Notes under the pieces: model-generated | Seen by the model: only the letters and a program-made list of their open reading frames with translations | Databases searched by the model: none | What the model was told of the DNA's origin: nothing | Part shown: in pieces, positions 1-6,011 of the stretch | Position numbering within the stretch: position 1 is the first letter of the stretch | Layout of the letters: each line of letters starts with the position of its first letter | Origin: Nitriliruptoraceae bacterium | GTDB taxonomy: Bacteria; Actinomycetota; Nitriliruptoria; Nitriliruptorales; Nitriliruptoraceae | Direction: 5' to 3' | Length of the DNA stretch: 6,243 nucleotides | NCBI GenBank assembly: GCA_007121975.1 | Contig: SKJO01000125.1 | Location: 1 to 6,243, forward strand | Made by a program: the position numbers and the translations under genes

Positions 1-856
1 CGTTGTCGTTGTCGTCTGGTGGGGGACCTGCTGGCGAGCTCCTCTGGCCAGCGGTGGTTGCCGCCGAGGTACTCGAGGACGACATCGTCGGTCCGACATC
101 GACCGCGACGAGCAGCGTGGACTCCGGTGCCGCCCACGCCAGGTGGGTGGTGGCGGCACGCAACCCGGTGGCCGTCGGTGCCACCGGAGTGACGACCAGG
201 TCGTCTGGTCGGGCCAGCGCGGCCACCGCCTGATCGGTTCGGCGCGGGTCGTGGCGCACCTCGCCGGCCAGTCCTGCCAGCGCCTCCGGAAGCGGACCGC
301 TCGCCTCGCCCGTGCGCAGGATCGTCGCCGGACGTCGGTGGTAGGCATCGATGCGGCCGGCCAGCTCCGCAGCCAGGCGCAGACCCCGCTCACCACCCGG
401 ACGCAGGTGGTCGTCGCCCACGGGGAGTACGACCCGACGGAACGCTGCGGTTCCGAGGCGCACGATGGCCAGGGGAATGGCCGAGCGCCCGACGATGGTG
501 TCGGTCAGCCGCCCGAAGACATCGGTGGTCGAACTGCGACCCCGCCATCCCATCAGCACCAGCGTGGCCTCGGCCCGGGTCGCCAGGCCCAGCACCCCGT
601 CGGCGACGTGATCGTGCTCGATGACCTCGGCGGCAACCGGTGCCTCGAGCTCGCGGGCCACCTCCTCGGCGTCGGCCAGCGCGAGCCACGCCGCCGCGCG
701 TTCGTCGGCGGGAGCCCGCGGGCGGATGACCGTCACGGGCAGCAGCACGCCACCGTCGCGGGCAGCGATGCGGGCCGCGACGGTGATCAGCGGGCGGGCG
801 GAGGACGGATTCGCGATCGGGATGACGATGCTGCGGCCAACCTCGTCGTGTCGCAC
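1..856 (-). CDS. Tandem universal stress protein (USP), 3' end truncated by window edge
   Basis: Seen: 285 codons from a GTG at 856-854, open to the left edge. A GAGGAG ribosome binding site (862-867) lies 5 bases upstream. An in-frame TAG at 965-967 rules out a long N-terminal extension, so this is not the C-terminus of a permease. Residues about 7-135 form one USP-like alpha/beta unit: a start strand (GRSIVIPIANPSS) and, at about 99-133, the end of the fold (LVLMGWRGRSS, then VFGRL and IPLAIVRL). That end resembles the ATP-binding G-x2-G-x9-G-S/T loop, but the spacing is one residue short and the last pair is G-R. Residues about 139-254 look like a second, more diverged unit (RRVVLPVGDD to STLLVAVDVG) without that loop. 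A Ser/Thr/Pro-rich tail ending DDNDN follows and leaves the window. Known: USPs are cytosolic nucleotide-binding stress proteins. Inferred: a stress or energy-state role; the ligand is unknown and ATP binding is doubtful. Confidence 0.75.
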   Translation of the reverse strand, partial: MRHDEVGRSIVIPIANPSSARPLITVAARIAARDGGVLLPVTVIRPRAPADERAAAWLALADAEEVARELEAPVAAEVIEHDHVADGVLGLATRAEATLVLMGWRGRSSTTDVFGRLTDTIVGRSAIPLAIVRLGTAAFRRVVLPVGDDHLRPGGERGLRLAAELAGRIDAYHRRPATILRTGEASGPLPEALAGLAGEVRHDPRRTDQAVAALARPDDLVVTPVAPTATGLRAATTHLAWAAPESTLLVAVDVGPTMSSSSTSAATTAGQRSSPAGPPPDDNDN

Positions 857-961
857 GACGGCTCCTCGCTGCCGGCGGGAGCCGCCCGTGGTGCCGGGTG
901 CGATCGCGGTGCTCCCGTCCCGACCCGGATGCTCCGACCGGTCGGGTTCGGCGCAGCCTCG

Positions 962-990
962 ATCCTAGCGCGTGGCCTCCCCGACGTGAA
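962..990 (-). promoter_or_regulatory. Candidate sigma-A-like promoter for the USP gene
   Basis: On the minus strand, TTCACG (985-990) and TAGGAT (962-967) are separated by 17 bases. Each matches four of six consensus positions of TTGACA and TATAAT. Transcription would start near 955 and leave a leader of about 100 bases before the GTG start. Found by eye; in such GC-rich DNA a chance match is possible. Confidence 0.3.
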
Positions 991-1013
991 GGACCGAACG
1001 GTGGCGGTAGGGT
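986..1013 (+). promoter_or_regulatory. Weak candidate promoter for the receiver-trpD-csaA operon
   Basis: GTGAAG (986-991) and TAGGGT (1008-1013) are 16 bases apart, each matching three of six consensus positions. A start near 1020 would give a short leader holding the strong AGGAGGT ribosome binding site at 1032-1038. The upstream box overlaps that of the minus-strand candidate, so the two divergent promoters could interfere. This is a weak motif call, offered because the operon must start somewhere in 857-1044. Confidence 0.2.
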
Positions 1014-1044
1014 AAAGGTCCCACCGTAGGCAGGAGGTCGTGGC

Positions 1045-1494
1045 ATGCGTGTGCTGGTGGTGTCCGAGGACGCGATGGTCCGACTGCGGGCCTCGAGCGC
1101 GCTGCGGCTGCATGCCGGCGCCGAGGTCCTTGAGGCCGATGGCGCCGCTGCGTTGCGCGAGTTGGTGCTGCGGCGCGGCGAGCGGTTCGACGTCCTGGTG
1201 GTCGACGGGGACCTGCAGCCGCGAGGCGGTTACGCCGCGCTCTACGACCTGCGGTCCCACGCGGAGCAGGTCGGCAGCCCGCCGATGCCCGCCCTGATCC
1301 TCGCCGATCGTTCCCAGGACGCCTGGTTGACGAGTTGGGCCGGAGCCAACGACCTGCTGCTCAAGCCGGTCGACACGTTCGAACTCGCCCGCCGTGTGCA
1401 GGCGCTGGTCGGTGCCGAGGTGCCGCCCTACGGCGGTGCGACCAACACGGCGCGACAGGTGGCCACGGCGCTGCGACCCGAGGCCGCGACGTGA
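1045..1494 (+). CDS. Single-domain CheY-like receiver (response-regulator-type) protein
   Basis: Seen: 149 residues from an ATG preceded by AGGAGGT (1032-1038) six bases away. The sequence has the layout of a receiver domain over residues 1-123: first strand RVLVVSED with the acidic pair E8/D9, third strand FDVLVVDGD with D54 at the phospho-acceptor place, fourth strand ALILADRS, and the lysine K107 in LLLKPVD, followed by the usual proline. The conserved Thr/Ser after strand four is replaced by Ala87. Residues 124-149 are a short Ala-rich tail with no DNA-binding or enzymatic output domain. Context: its stop overlaps the trpD start, so the two are translationally coupled. Known: such proteins are phosphorylated by histidine kinases and act by protein contact. 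Inferred: phosphorylation is possible because D54 and K107 are kept; no kinase is in the window and the partner is unknown. A phosphorylation-independent pseudo-receiver is an alternative. Confidence 0.8.
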   Translation: MRVLVVSEDAMVRLRASSALRLHAGAEVLEADGAAALRELVLRRGERFDVLVVDGDLQPRGGYAALYDLRSHAEQVGSPPMPALILADRSQDAWLTSWAGANDLLLKPVDTFELARRVQALVGAEVPPYGGATNTARQVATALRPEAAT

Positions 1495-2540
1495 CCGCCC
1501 CGCCCGTGCGTTGGCCGGCCGTACTGACCCACCTGCTGCACGGTGAGGATCTGTCCGAGGCCGAGGCCGCCGAGGTGCTCGGTGCGGTCATGCGCGGCGA
1601 AGCGGAGCCCTCGCAGGTGGCGGCGCTGCTCGTCGCACTGCGCGCCAAGGGCGAGAGCGGCGCGGAGATCGCCGGCTTCGTCCGGTCCATGCTGGCCGAG
1701 GCCGAGCCTCTGTCGCTCGGCGACGACCTCGCCGGGGCGGTCGTGGACACCTGCGGGACCGGCGGTGACGGCGCGGGCACGTTCAACATCTCGACCGTTG
1801 CGGCGTTGGTCGTGGCGGCCGCCGGTCGCCCCGTCGCCAAGCACGGCAACCGGGCCGCCTCGGGTACCTGCGGTAGCGCCGACCTGCTGGAGGCCTGGGG
1901 GATCGCGATCGACCTGCCACCCGCCCAGGTCGCGGTCTGCCTCGAGGAACTCGGGATCGGCTTTCTGTACGCGCGCTCGTTCCACCCGGCCATGCGGCAC
2001 GTCGCCGGGGTCCGCGTCCAGCTGGGCATCCGCACCGTGTTCAACCTGCTCGGCCCCCTGTCGAACCCCGCTCGGGCCCCCTTCCAGGTCGTGGGCGTGT
2101 CCGATCTGCGGCTGGCCCCGGTGATGGCCGAGGCCCTGGCCCGCCTCGGCGCCAAACGCGCCATGGTGTTCCGCGGCGACGACGGGCTCGACGAGTTGAC
2201 CACCACCGCCACCAGCCAGGTCTGGGAGGTGCGTGATGGGCGGGTGACCCCTGGTCGGCTCGACCCCGCCGAGCTCGGTCTGCCCCGTGCGACGCTGGAC
2301 GACCTGCGTGGGGGCGGCGTGGAGGAGAACGTCGCCATCGCCGATGCCGTGCTGGCCGGCGAGTCCGGACCCCGCGCCGACGTCGTCGCGCTCAACGCCG
2401 GTGCCGCGCTGTTCGTCGCCGGCGACGTGGCGGACCTGCCGGCCGGGATCGCCCGGGCGCGGGACGTGCTCGTCGATGGATCGGCACGGGCGCTGCGTGA
2501 CCGGTGGGTGGCCCGCTCGACCGAACTCGCGCACCGCTAG
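1491..2540 (+). CDS. trpD: Anthranilate phosphoribosyltransferase TrpD
   Basis: Role: cytosolic enzyme of tryptophan biosynthesis that transfers the phosphoribosyl group of PRPP to anthranilate, giving N-(5-phosphoribosyl)-anthranilate. Seen: 349 residues, the usual family length. The N-terminal helical part (about 1-75) is followed by the PRPP loop CGTGGD (88-93), NIST (99-102), the KHGNR motif (117-121), GSAD (128-131), the anthranilate-site region HPAMRHVAGVR (165-175) and NLLGPLSNP (185-193), and the metal-binding DGLDEL with D234/E235. Start: I chose the GTG at 1491 because it overlaps the preceding stop (GTGA) and fits the family N-terminus; an open frame continues upstream only as a shadow of the receiver gene. 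No clear separate ribosome binding site is seen, consistent with translational coupling. Oddity: the stretch after KHGNR reads AASGTCGSAD, with Cys127 where family members often have Ser or Gly. No other trp gene is present in the window. Confidence 0.96.
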   Translation: MTAPPVRWPAVLTHLLHGEDLSEAEAAEVLGAVMRGEAEPSQVAALLVALRAKGESGAEIAGFVRSMLAEAEPLSLGDDLAGAVVDTCGTGGDGAGTFNISTVAALVVAAAGRPVAKHGNRAASGTCGSADLLEAWGIAIDLPPAQVAVCLEELGIGFLYARSFHPAMRHVAGVRVQLGIRTVFNLLGPLSNPARAPFQVVGVSDLRLAPVMAEALARLGAKRAMVFRGDDGLDELTTTATSQVWEVRDGRVTPGRLDPAELGLPRATLDDLRGGGVEENVAIADAVLAGESGPRADVVALNAGAALFVAGDVADLPAGIARARDVLVDGSARALRDRWVARSTELAHR

Positions 2541-2556
2541 CTCCTCCGAGGAATCC

Positions 2557-2925
2557 ATGAGCGTCCCCTCCGAGCACCCTCCGGCCCGCAAGCCGGACGT
2601 GACGGCCGACGACTTCGCCGCGCTCGACCTGCGGGTGGGTCGGGTGGTCGCGGTCGAGGACTTCCCCGAAGCGCGGCGGCCCTCGTACAAGCTGACCGTC
2701 GACTTCGGTCCCACGGTGGGCGTGCTCACCACCAGCGCCCAGATCACGACCTACGCCGCCGAGCACCTCGTCGACCGGCAGGTGATCGGCGCGATCAACC
2801 TCGGCGTCCGCCGGATCGCCGGTTTCGCCAGCCAGTTCCTCGTGCTCGGCGGCATCGATGAGCAGGGCCGTGTCCACCTGCTCGCGCCGGACGCGACGCT
2901 GCCGCCGGGTTCACCGGTGGCCTGA
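2557..2925 (+). CDS. csaA: CsaA-type tRNA-binding protein
   Basis: Seen: 122 residues from an ATG with GAGGAA (2548-2553) close upstream, 16 bases after the trpD stop. The sequence follows Bacillus CsaA almost throughout: FAALDLRVGRVVAVEDFPEA (residues about 20-39), YKLTVDFG, the SAQIT motif, the RRIAGF motif and the closing VLGGID. It is a little longer than the roughly 110-residue Bacillus protein because of a Pro-rich N-terminal tail (SVPSEHPPARKPD). Known: CsaA proteins are homodimeric OB-fold proteins of the EMAP/Trbp111 type. They bind tRNA in vitro and have been proposed as chaperones or export factors. Context: probably the last gene of the receiver-trpD-csaA operon; it converges on the nuclease gene 11 bases further. 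The family assignment is secure; the physiological role is unsettled in all species. Confidence 0.93.
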   Translation: MSVPSEHPPARKPDVTADDFAALDLRVGRVVAVEDFPEARRPSYKLTVDFGPTVGVLTTSAQITTYAAEHLVDRQVIGAINLGVRRIAGFASQFLVLGGIDEQGRVHLLAPDATLPPGSPVA

Positions 2926-2947
2926 GCGCGCGGCGGTCATCCGGTGA
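2911..2947. terminator. Possible bidirectional terminator between convergent csaA and nuclease gene
   Basis: TCACCGG (2911-2917) and CCGGTGA (2941-2947) are perfect 7-bp inverted arms around a 23-base, mostly G/C spacer that contains both stop codons. The genes converge with only 11 bases between them, so some bidirectional stop is expected here. There is no T-run on either strand and the loop is long, so the call is tentative. Confidence 0.3.
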
Positions 2948-4718
2948 GGCCGACGGGGCCGCTGCGGCGCACGACCTTGTCGGCGGCCAGGTGCTGCCGG
3001 TCGCGGCGCAGCTGGCGGTCGGTGTCGCGGGCCTCCCGCGCCACCCGGTCCAGCACCGCACCCCCGGCGATCGGCTCGGCGTAGCAGCCGGTGCTGCGCA
3101 CCAGGCGGCGTCCGGGCCGCTCCATCCAGGCCAGCACCAGCCCCACCTCCTCGAGGTCGTCACGTCCGGGCGGCTCCGGGTACTCGGTGAGCGCCTGTGC
3201 GCGCAGTGCCTCGAGGATGTCGGCATCGGCGGTCCCCGCCGGTGACGTCAGCCGGAGGCTTGCGGCCAGCCGCCCGCGACGGACGACCGCGACCTCGGTG
3301 CCTGCGGGATCCGGTGCCGCCACCACGAGCTCCTCCACGTCACTGAGCGCCTGTCGGCGCCGGACCCCGGAAAGCGCCCGCGCGGCGGTGTGCAGCCGTG
3401 CGCGCAGGACCGACGCCTGCTCGAACCGGCCCTGCTCGGCTTGCGCCAGCATTCGTCGGCGCAGACCGTCGAGCACCGGCTGGGGATCGACGAGTGCCGC
3501 CTCGAGCCGCTCGATCACGGCGGCGTAGTCCTGCGCATCCTGGCTGCCGTCGCAGGGGGCCGCGCAGCGCCCGAGTTCCTTGAGCACGCAGGCTGGATGA
3601 TCCTGTCGGCGTCGGAGTCGCTGCGTGCAGGAACGCACCGGCACGGTGTCGTGCAGGGCCTCGATGAGGGCCTCGGCCACCCTCCGGGAGGGCAGTGGCC
3701 CGAAGGTCGCACGATGCGTCGGACCCGGGGCGGCCACGATCGACAGCCGCGGGAAGGGTTCGCGGGTGATCGCGAGGTACACGGCGCGCTCCGGCGTGGT
3801 CGACCGGCGGTTGTAGCGCGGCCGATGGGCGTGGAGCTCACGGACCTCGAGCACCTCGGCTTCGAGCAGTGTGGCGGTGGGTTGCCAGCGCACGGCCGCG
3901 GTCTCACGCACCAGGTCTGCGGTCCGGCGACGGGCGTCCTGCCCGAAGTAGGTGCGCAGCCGGGCCCGCAGGTCGGTCGCTTTGCCGACGTAGAGCACCG
4001 TTGCGTGCTCGTCGAGGAACCGGTACACGCCGGTGGTCCGGGGGGCGCCCTCCACCAGACCGATGCGGCGGAACGCGGCTTCGGAGCTCGACCTGGCCAG
4101 CGCCTGCAGGTCGTCGAGCGTGGTCGCGCCGAGACTCCCGGCGCGTTCGAGCAGGCCGTGCAGGACGTCCACGGTGGCGCGTGCGTCCGCCAGTGCGCGG
4201 TGCTCGGGCTGCGTGCGGGCGCGCAGATGGCGTGCCAGGGTGTGCAGTCGACAGTCACGGACCTCGTCGCGCAGCAGCCGGCGTGCGAGGCGGGCGGTGT
4301 CCACCGTCGACGGATCGAAGGGCTCGCAGCGCGCACGGGCGATCGCCGCCCGGAGGAAACCGACGTCGAACGGAGCGTTGTGCGCGACCAGCACCCCGCC
4401 TTCGAGGAAGCCGAGCAGCGCAGGCAGGACCGTCTCGATCGACGGCGCGTCGGCCACCATCGTGTCGGTGATCCCGGTCACGGCGGTGATCCCCGGCGGG
4501 ATCGACCGGCCGGGATGCACCAGGGTCTGCAACTCACCGAGCACCTCGCCGCCACGCACCTTGACCGCGCCGACCTCGGTGATGCGGTCGGTCTCGGGGC
4601 GCAGCCCGGTGGTTTCGAGGTCGAGGACCACGAAGGTGGTGTCGAACAGCGGCGTGCCCCGCGTGTCGAAGGCGAGCTGGTGCGCGCTGGCGCCTCCGGG
4701 ACCCGGGTGGCGGGCCAT
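2937..4718 (-). CDS. DEDDh exonuclease fused to UvrC/Cho-like GIY-YIG endonuclease
   Basis: Seen: 593 residues from an ATG with GAGGAGG (4724-4730) five bases upstream. Domain order: a DnaQ-like DEDDh 3'-5' exonuclease (about 26-190) with D33 and E35 in LDLETTG, D118 in HNAPFD, and H173/D178 in EHRALAD. Next is a GIY-YIG domain (about 225-303): GVY with Y232, LYVGK with Y243, R251, catalytic-type E291, then HRPRYN. Cysteines C364, C377, C385 and C389 follow in the UvrC arrangement (C-x12-C-x7-C-x3-C, ending GRCAAPC). A UVR-like motif (about 415-447) comes next, then a C-terminal part whose opening (EELVVAAPDPAG to RRGRLAASLRL) recalls the start of the UvrC RNase H-like domain. The catalytic rest of that domain and the HhH repeats are missing. 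Known: proteins of this architecture occur in actinobacteria (Rv2191 of M. tuberculosis is one, from memory); UvrC and Cho cut DNA 3' of lesions. Inferred: a damage-processing nuclease that nicks and then trims; all key residues appear intact. Confidence 0.93.
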   Translation of the reverse strand: MARHPGPGGASAHQLAFDTRGTPLFDTTFVVLDLETTGLRPETDRITEVGAVKVRGGEVLGELQTLVHPGRSIPPGITAVTGITDTMVADAPSIETVLPALLGFLEGGVLVAHNAPFDVGFLRAAIARARCEPFDPSTVDTARLARRLLRDEVRDCRLHTLARHLRARTQPEHRALADARATVDVLHGLLERAGSLGATTLDDLQALARSSSEAAFRRIGLVEGAPRTTGVYRFLDEHATVLYVGKATDLRARLRTYFGQDARRRTADLVRETAAVRWQPTATLLEAEVLEVRELHAHRPRYNRRSTTPERAVYLAITREPFPRLSIVAAPGPTHRATFGPLPSRRVAEALIEALHDTVPVRSCTQRLRRRQDHPACVLKELGRCAAPCDGSQDAQDYAAVIERLEAALVDPQPVLDGLRRRMLAQAEQGRFEQASVLRARLHTAARALSGVRRRQALSDVEELVVAAPDPAGTEVAVVRRGRLAASLRLTSPAGTADADILEALRAQALTEYPEPPGRDDLEEVGLVLAWMERPGRRLVRSTGCYAEPIAGGAVLDRVAREARDTDRQLRRDRQHLAADKVVRRSGPVGLTG

Positions 4719-4745
4719 GACGTCCTCCTCGCAGGTGACGGGTGA

Positions 4746-4759
4746 AGAACACCTGTTCT
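4746..4759 (-). promoter_or_regulatory. Candidate LexA (SOS) operator upstream of the nuclease gene
   Basis: A perfect dyad, AGAAC-ACCT-GTTCT on the plus strand. Read with the gene it is GAACAGGTGTTC, which fits GAAC-RNRY-GTTY, the core of the SOS box bound by LexA in Bacillus and in mycobacteria (GAAC-N4-GTTC). Only the outermost C/G pair of the fuller consensus differs (A/T here). It ends 27 bases before the nuclease ATG, where a repressor could block transcription. A TAGAAC that could act as a -10 box (4755-4760) overlaps it, but no convincing -35 box was found. Function by analogy only. Confidence 0.65.
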
Positions 4760-4803
4760 ACCACGAGGATGTGACCGGGCGGCGTCACCGGCGTCGTGCG
4801 AGA

Positions 4804-4830
4804 CGTCCCGTGCCCCGCAGGAACGGGACG
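4804..4830 (-). terminator. Hairpin just after whiB, probable terminator
   Basis: CGTCCCGT (4804-4811) and ACGGGACG (4823-4830) are perfect 8-bp arms around an 11-base loop, beginning one base after the whiB stop codon (4832-4834). There is no T-run, which is common for hairpin terminators of GC-rich actinobacteria. It would separate whiB from the nuclease gene and leave the latter to its own promoter near the SOS-like dyad. Confidence 0.5.
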
Positions 4831-4831
4831 C

Positions 4832-5083
4832 TCAGGCCGCCCGGCGGCGCTTGCGCGCCAGTTGCGCTCGTTCGTGCTCCCGCAGGCCACCCCAGATGCC
4901 GTAGCGCTCGCCGTGGCGCAGGGCGTGCTCGAGGCACGACTCACGCACCGGGCAGCCACGGCACAGGTTCAGGGCTTCTCGCTGCGTGTGCTCGTCGGAG
5001 GAGAAGAAGCGGCCGGGTTCGGTGTCGGCGCAGGCGGCATCGTCCTGCCAGCCGACGGCCTCGGTCAGTGGGGACGTGGTCAT
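4832..5083 (-). CDS. WhiB-family iron-sulfur transcriptional regulator
   Basis: Seen: 83 residues from an ATG with GAGGAG (5089-5094) five bases upstream. The four cluster cysteines are present: C18 in DDAACAD, then C41, C44 and C50 in the CxxC-x5-C arrangement (CRGCPVRESC). The WhiB turn YGIWGG (61-66) follows, and then a basic tail (ARKRRRAA). The length is typical of small WhiB/Wbl proteins. Known: Wbl proteins hold a [4Fe-4S] cluster sensitive to oxygen or nitric oxide, and usually bind region 4 of the primary sigma factor to control development, redox response or drug resistance. The subgroup is not certain: ERYGIWGG followed by ExER resembles the WhiB2-like form more than WhiB7, which it does not match at the turn (WhiB7 has EPWGVWGG) and whose AT-hook it lacks. 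Context: transcribed away from the tetR gene, with the shared region 5084-5325 between them; it lies upstream of the nuclease gene but is separated from it by a hairpin. Confidence 0.95.
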   Translation of the reverse strand: MTTSPLTEAVGWQDDAACADTEPGRFFSSDEHTQREALNLCRGCPVRESCLEHALRHGERYGIWGGLREHERAQLARKRRRAA

Positions 5084-5325
5084 ACGGACTCCTCAGCCCA
5101 AGGGCGGGGCCGGTGGTGGGAGGTGACCGTTGCGTTGGGACGCCCGACGTTCCGGCGTCTCGGGAGGTAGGGTTCGGCCTCGGTGTTCAGCATCGCTGAG
5201 ATCCAAGGGGACGACTACCCACCGTCTGGTCGGGTAACCCCCGTCGGTCTGGCCGATGTCCGGATGGCCGTCACCACCGTACGAGCGCACGCGGGATGAA
5301 CGCACGGACCGGGAGGAGCCATCCC
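5084..5325. promoter_or_regulatory. Divergent control region between whiB and tetR, with small dyads
   Basis: A 242-base region with no convincing gene. It must hold the promoters of both genes, but I found no clear -35/-10 pair. Dyads seen: GACGCC (5139-5144) with GGCGTC (5154-5159) around nine bases; TCAGC-ATC-GCTGA (5187-5199); and GGGT-A-ACCC (5232-5240). TetR-family repressors commonly bind such dyads near their own gene, so these are candidate operators, without evidence to choose among them. Confidence 0.4.
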
Positions 5326-5967
5326 ATGCAGCCCGCCCCAGGCACCCGGACCACGGACGCTGCTGCGGCCGTCGAGGTGCCGGGAGGCCCGCTGCGAAGC
5401 GATCGCCGCGAGGACCTGTTGGCGGCCGCGGCGCGGCGGTTCGTCGCCGTGGGGATCCGCAAGACCACGATGGAGGACATCGCACGGGAGGCACGTGCGG
5501 GCAAGGCGACGCTCTACCGCCACTTCGCGAACAAGGATGCGGTGATCGACGCCCTGCTCGTTCGTGAGGCCGCCCGACTCGAGCGGATCCTGGTCGCCGC
5601 GGCCGGACCCCATGCCCAGGCGTCGGCCCGAATCGAGGCCGCGTTCGTCAGCGGGGTGCGCTTCTTCGTCGAGCACCCGGTGCTCACGAAGGGTCGCGAC
5701 GAGGAGCCGGGCATCCTGCTGCCCCGGATCACCGCCAACCGTGGCCCACTGGTGCAGATGGCCCTGGAGTTGTTCACCGGGCTGATCGAGGTCGGCGTCA
5801 CCGCGGGGGAACTGCGGCCCGTCGATTCTCGTGAGGCCGCCGAGGTCATCGTGCGTCTCATCCTCTCGTACTTCAGTTTCCCGCCGATGTATGTCCGGGT
5901 CGACGACCCGACCGCTGCCGCTGACTTCGCGCACCATCTGGTCGCCGGGGGTCTGCGCGCTCGGTGA
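5326..5967 (+). CDS. TetR/AcrR-family transcriptional repressor
   Basis: Seen: 213 residues. The N-terminal helix-turn-helix domain spans about 25-75: REDLLAAAARRFVAVGIRKT, then MEDIAREARAGKATLYRHF and the typical NKDAVIDALL. The C-terminal part (about 85-213) is a helical ligand-binding and dimer domain of unrecognised subgroup. Start: the ATG at 5326 is chosen because GGGAGGAG (5311-5318) lies seven bases before it. The in-frame ATG at 5296 would add ten residues but has no good ribosome binding site. A Pro/Ala-rich stretch of about 24 residues precedes the DNA-binding domain. Known: TetR proteins repress nearby genes, often exporters or catabolic enzymes, and let go when a small molecule binds. 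Here the candidate targets are itself, the divergent whiB, or whatever lies beyond the right edge. The ligand cannot be told from the sequence. Confidence 0.93.
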   Translation: MQPAPGTRTTDAAAAVEVPGGPLRSDRREDLLAAAARRFVAVGIRKTTMEDIAREARAGKATLYRHFANKDAVIDALLVREAARLERILVAAAGPHAQASARIEAAFVSGVRFFVEHPVLTKGRDEEPGILLPRITANRGPLVQMALELFTGLIEVGVTAGELRPVDSREAAEVIVRLILSYFSFPPMYVRVDDPTAAADFAHHLVAGGLRAR

Positions 5968-5982
5968 CGGGCGCGTTGGCGC

Positions 5983-6006
5983 GCACGATCGTGAGCTCGT
6001 TCGTGC
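5983..6006 (+). terminator. Weak hairpin after tetR, possible terminator
   Basis: GCACGA (5983-5988) and TCGTGC (6001-6006) form 6-bp arms around 12 bases, starting 16 bases after the tetR stop and followed by a run of C. Several overlapping short dyads occur here (for example CACGATCGTG), so the real fold is unclear. Confidence 0.25.
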
Positions 6007-6011
6007 CCCCT

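Noticed and set aside
854..967. USP as the C-terminal part of a cation antiporter or permease
   Set aside because: Resembles USP domains seen at permease ends, but an in-frame TAG at 965-967 and a GAGGAG site before the GTG at 856 show a separate gene.
143..1015. Plus-strand open frame opposite the USP gene
   Set aside because: The translation has low-complexity Arg/Gly/His composition, while the minus frame gives a coherent USP fold with a good ribosome binding site.
1428..2747. Long minus-strand open frame opposite trpD and csaA
   Set aside because: It is antisense to two securely identified genes and crosses their boundary, as expected of an open shadow frame in GC-rich DNA.
3390..4745. 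Long plus-strand open frame opposite the nuclease gene
   Set aside because: It is the antisense shadow of a gene with complete catalytic motifs; its translation is Arg/Gly/His-rich with no recognisable domain.
4755..4788. Complete sigma-A promoter for the nuclease gene using TAGAAC and GTGACG
   Set aside because: The two boxes are 22 bases apart, too far for a standard promoter; only the possible -10 box is mentioned.
5296..5325. Earlier ATG start for the TetR gene at 5296
   Set aside because: No ribosome binding site precedes it, while the ATG at 5326 has GGGAGGAG seven bases upstream.
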